This document shows, piece after piece, positions 62,424 to 64,000 of a DNA stretch of 64,000 bases. Origin of the DNA: an uncultured Desulfobacteraceae bacterium. GTDB lineage: Bacteria; Desulfobacterota; Desulfobacteria; Desulfobacterales; Desulfatirhabdiaceae. The notes beneath the pieces were generated by a model. That model worked only from the letters and a program-made list of their open reading frames with translations. It did no database searches and was not told the origin of the DNA. Position numbers and translations under genes: made by a program. Position 1 is the stretch's first letter, and each line of letters starts with the position of its first letter. The stretch is from assembly GCA_903953895.1 (NCBI GenBank), contig CAJBLH010000246.1, positions 27,390 through 91,389 on the forward strand, written 5' to 3'.

Positions 62424-64000
62424 TCATTTTTCCTTTTCCAGCCATTGGCTGAGCTTTGCGTAGTCGTATCGATCCGCCAGCGCTTGCAGTCCACGGGCTG
62501 TGGTGCCATCAATCTTTTCCACCAGGGCAATCAGGTCCATCAATTGGGCAATGTCGCATTCTTCCACTGCCTGACGCATGGCCTTAATTATTTCCTGCGG
62601 CAACGCCGCCAGGGATTCCATCGTCAGGGGTTGAGCAGGCAAATGGTCAGGGGCGTCGGCTCTCTCCTCGTCATAGACATAGTGCAGGCACAGACATTTT
62701 CCCAACATCTCCAAGAGTTCTTCCACCTGGAAGGGTTTTCTTAAATACGCATCAACGCCGGTACCCATTACGTGTTTTTTGGAATCTTCAAAGGCGCTGG
62801 CTGTAAGGGCTATGACGAAAGTAGCCTGGCCGGCTTCCGTGGCCTTGATCCGCCGACAGGCTTCATAACCGTCCATGACCGGCATGCGCATATCCATAAA
62901 TATCGCCTGGGGCGCCCATTGCTCGAAGACCTCCAGCGCTTCAACACCATTTGTCGCCTCTGCAACCTCAAAACCAATAGGCCGGAGCAATGTGCAAAGA
63001 AGGGCTCGATTATCGGCCATGTCATCCACCACCAGTATGCGCAATGGTTCCTTACCTGATTCCAGGCCGATGATGCGTCGCGATTCCGGTTTCTCCAGCT
63101 TGTCAATCTCTGCGGCCATCTTCAGCAGCACCTCGAACCGGAAACAACTGCCTTTACCCACCTGGCTTGTAACCGTGAGCTTGCCGCCCATCATTTCCAC
63201 AAACATTTTGCTGATAGCAAGTCCCAACCCGGTGCCACCAGCCTGCGCACCGGCCGCCGCCTGCTGAAACGCACCAAAAATCCGGTCTGTGTCCTCAGCG
63301 GGGATTCCCGGGCCGGTATCTTCCACCTCGGCCACCAGGCGCAGAGTTTCGGTTTTGCCTGCCACTGTCTCGGTGCGCACCCGCACGGCAATCCCGCCCT
63401 TTTTCGTAAATTTAGTCGCGTTCCCCATTAAGTTGACCAATATCTGCCGCAGTTTGCCTTCGTCTGCGGTCACATAGCGTGGCATGTTTTTGTCCCACTC
63501 CATAAGTAACCGTAGCCCCTTGCCTTCAACGCGGAAGTTAAACATCAGCTTCAGATCGTCCAGAAGGTCGTGCAGACAGAAAGCGGTCTCGTTGAGCGTG
63601 GTCCGCCCGGCTTCGATTTTCGATATGTCAAGGATGTCGTCAATCAGTTTCAGCAGTTGATTTCCGCTGCGTGTGATAATACGGACTTGTTCGGCCTGTC
63701 GGGCTGTGAGCGAGAGATCGCGTTCGAGAACCTGAGCAAACCCAATGATCGCGTTCATGGGCGTGCGGATTTCGTGAGACATGTTGGCCACAAATATGCT
63801 CTTTGCCTGGTTGGCGAGTGCCGCCGCTGTCGCCATATCGTTCGCTCGCGCCGTGGTCGCTTCCAGCTCTTTACGGTTTTTTTCCTGCCTATTTTCTATC
63901 TCCCTGCGAACGGTGATGTCGCTGATCACCATACGGCATGTGGGCACGCCATCGGCGTTCCGCGCAGCGATTGCATCTATCTGCACCCAGAATGTCGTTC
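62424..64000 (-). CDS. Second large hybrid histidine kinase, tandem paralogue (5' part beyond right edge)
   Basis: The minus strand is open from the window edge to a stop at 62424. The visible 525 or so codons cover the end of a PAS domain (IDAIAARNADGVPTCRMVIS), HisKA (FVANMSHEIRTPMNAIIGFA), HATPase (GGTGLGLAISKMFVEMMGGK), receiver (AIFMDMRMPVMDGYEACRRI) and the helical tail. DNA and protein are almost the same as 58189-59770 in the preceding gene, differing by scattered substitutions. Only 59 bp separate the two genes. A tandem duplication with possibly different sensor halves is likely. Confidence 0.94.
   Translation of the reverse strand, partial: TTFWVQIDAIAARNADGVPTCRMVISDITVRREIENRQEKNRKELEATTARANDMATAAALANQAKSIFVANMSHEIRTPMNAIIGFAQVLERDLSLTARQAEQVRIITRSGNQLLKLIDDILDISKIEAGRTTLNETAFCLHDLLDDLKLMFNFRVEGKGLRLLMEWDKNMPRYVTADEGKLRQILVNLMGNATKFTKKGGIAVRVRTETVAGKTETLRLVAEVEDTGPGIPAEDTDRIFGAFQQAAAGAQAGGTGLGLAISKMFVEMMGGKLTVTSQVGKGSCFRFEVLLKMAAEIDKLEKPESRRIIGLESGKEPLRILVVDDMADNRALLCTLLRPIGFEVAEATNGVEALEVFEQWAPQAIFMDMRMPVMDGYEACRRIKATEAGQATFVIALTASAFEDSKKHVMGTGVDAYLRKPFQVEELLEMLGKCLCLHYVYDEERADAPDHLPAQPLTMESLAALPQEIIKAMRQAVEECDIAQLMDLIALVEKIDGTTARGLQALADRYDYAKLSQWLEKEK

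Overview
This window looks like a chromosomal segment of a Desulfobacterota (deltaproteobacterial, anaerobic respiratory) bacterium. That is an inference from gene content: two lactate-oxidation modules, many Cache/PAS hybrid histidine kinases, PhnD-type binding proteins paired with kinases, and an RNase II/R gene coupled to a prenyltransferase-like gene. No rRNA, tRNA or CRISPR array was seen.

Layout. 1-1801 holds the 5' part of carB (minus strand, running off the left edge). 2281-10422 is a plus-strand run: ferredoxin-nitroreductase, Fsr-like MFS transporter, a decayed PhnD-lipoprotein/sensor pair with frameshifts, an RNB exoribonuclease, an alpha/alpha-toroid protein and a hexapeptide acyltransferase closed by a strong stem-loop. 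10594-21769 is a minus-strand signalling block: small secreted protein, intact PhnD/kinase/LuxR-type regulator trio, two large hybrid kinases, a GNAT enzyme, a histone-deacetylase-family protein and the orphan C-terminal tail of a lost hybrid kinase. 22009-28499 holds a pyrR stub, a Tat-exported Fe-type superoxide dismutase, a secreted Cache protein, an APC permease fused to a solute-binding domain, and a chemoreceptor. 28992-34330 is a lactate locus (lactate permease, GlcD-like flavoprotein, GlcF-like Fe-S protein, FadR-type regulator).

34402-41348 is the most unusual part: a compact, visibly GC-richer island. A five-gene minus-strand operon encodes a serine esterase, a Nif11-leader-like peptide, a 53-aa double-glycine-leader peptide, a glycosyltransferase-like protein and a fungal-type chitin-synthase homologue. 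Beside it lie a divergent methyltransferase and a GT4 glycosyltransferase preceded by a 51-aa ORF. Just beyond are a TolC-type outer-membrane factor and the truncated ATPase end of an NHLM-type peptide exporter. I read this as a candidate RiPP or secreted-glycan system whose exporter was broken by recombination.

41482-53660 is a rearranged zone with fragments of DUF4143 ATPases, class III cyclases, a NHLM ABC transporter and a duplicated-then-deleted lutC-lutB segment, interleaved with intact genes: two paralogous AAA-ATPase/PD-(D/E)XK proteins, a PIN toxin-antitoxin pair and a Dna2-like nuclease-helicase. 53680-56936 holds lutC, a lutB-lutA fusion and a universal stress protein. 57073-64000 holds three minus-strand kinases, the last two near-identical tandem paralogues (the second runs off the right edge).

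A short palindromic repeat of about 105 bp (ends TATAGACTTTCAGAAAA) occurs as two complete, one near-complete and several partial copies, clustered around the lactate and chemoreceptor genes.
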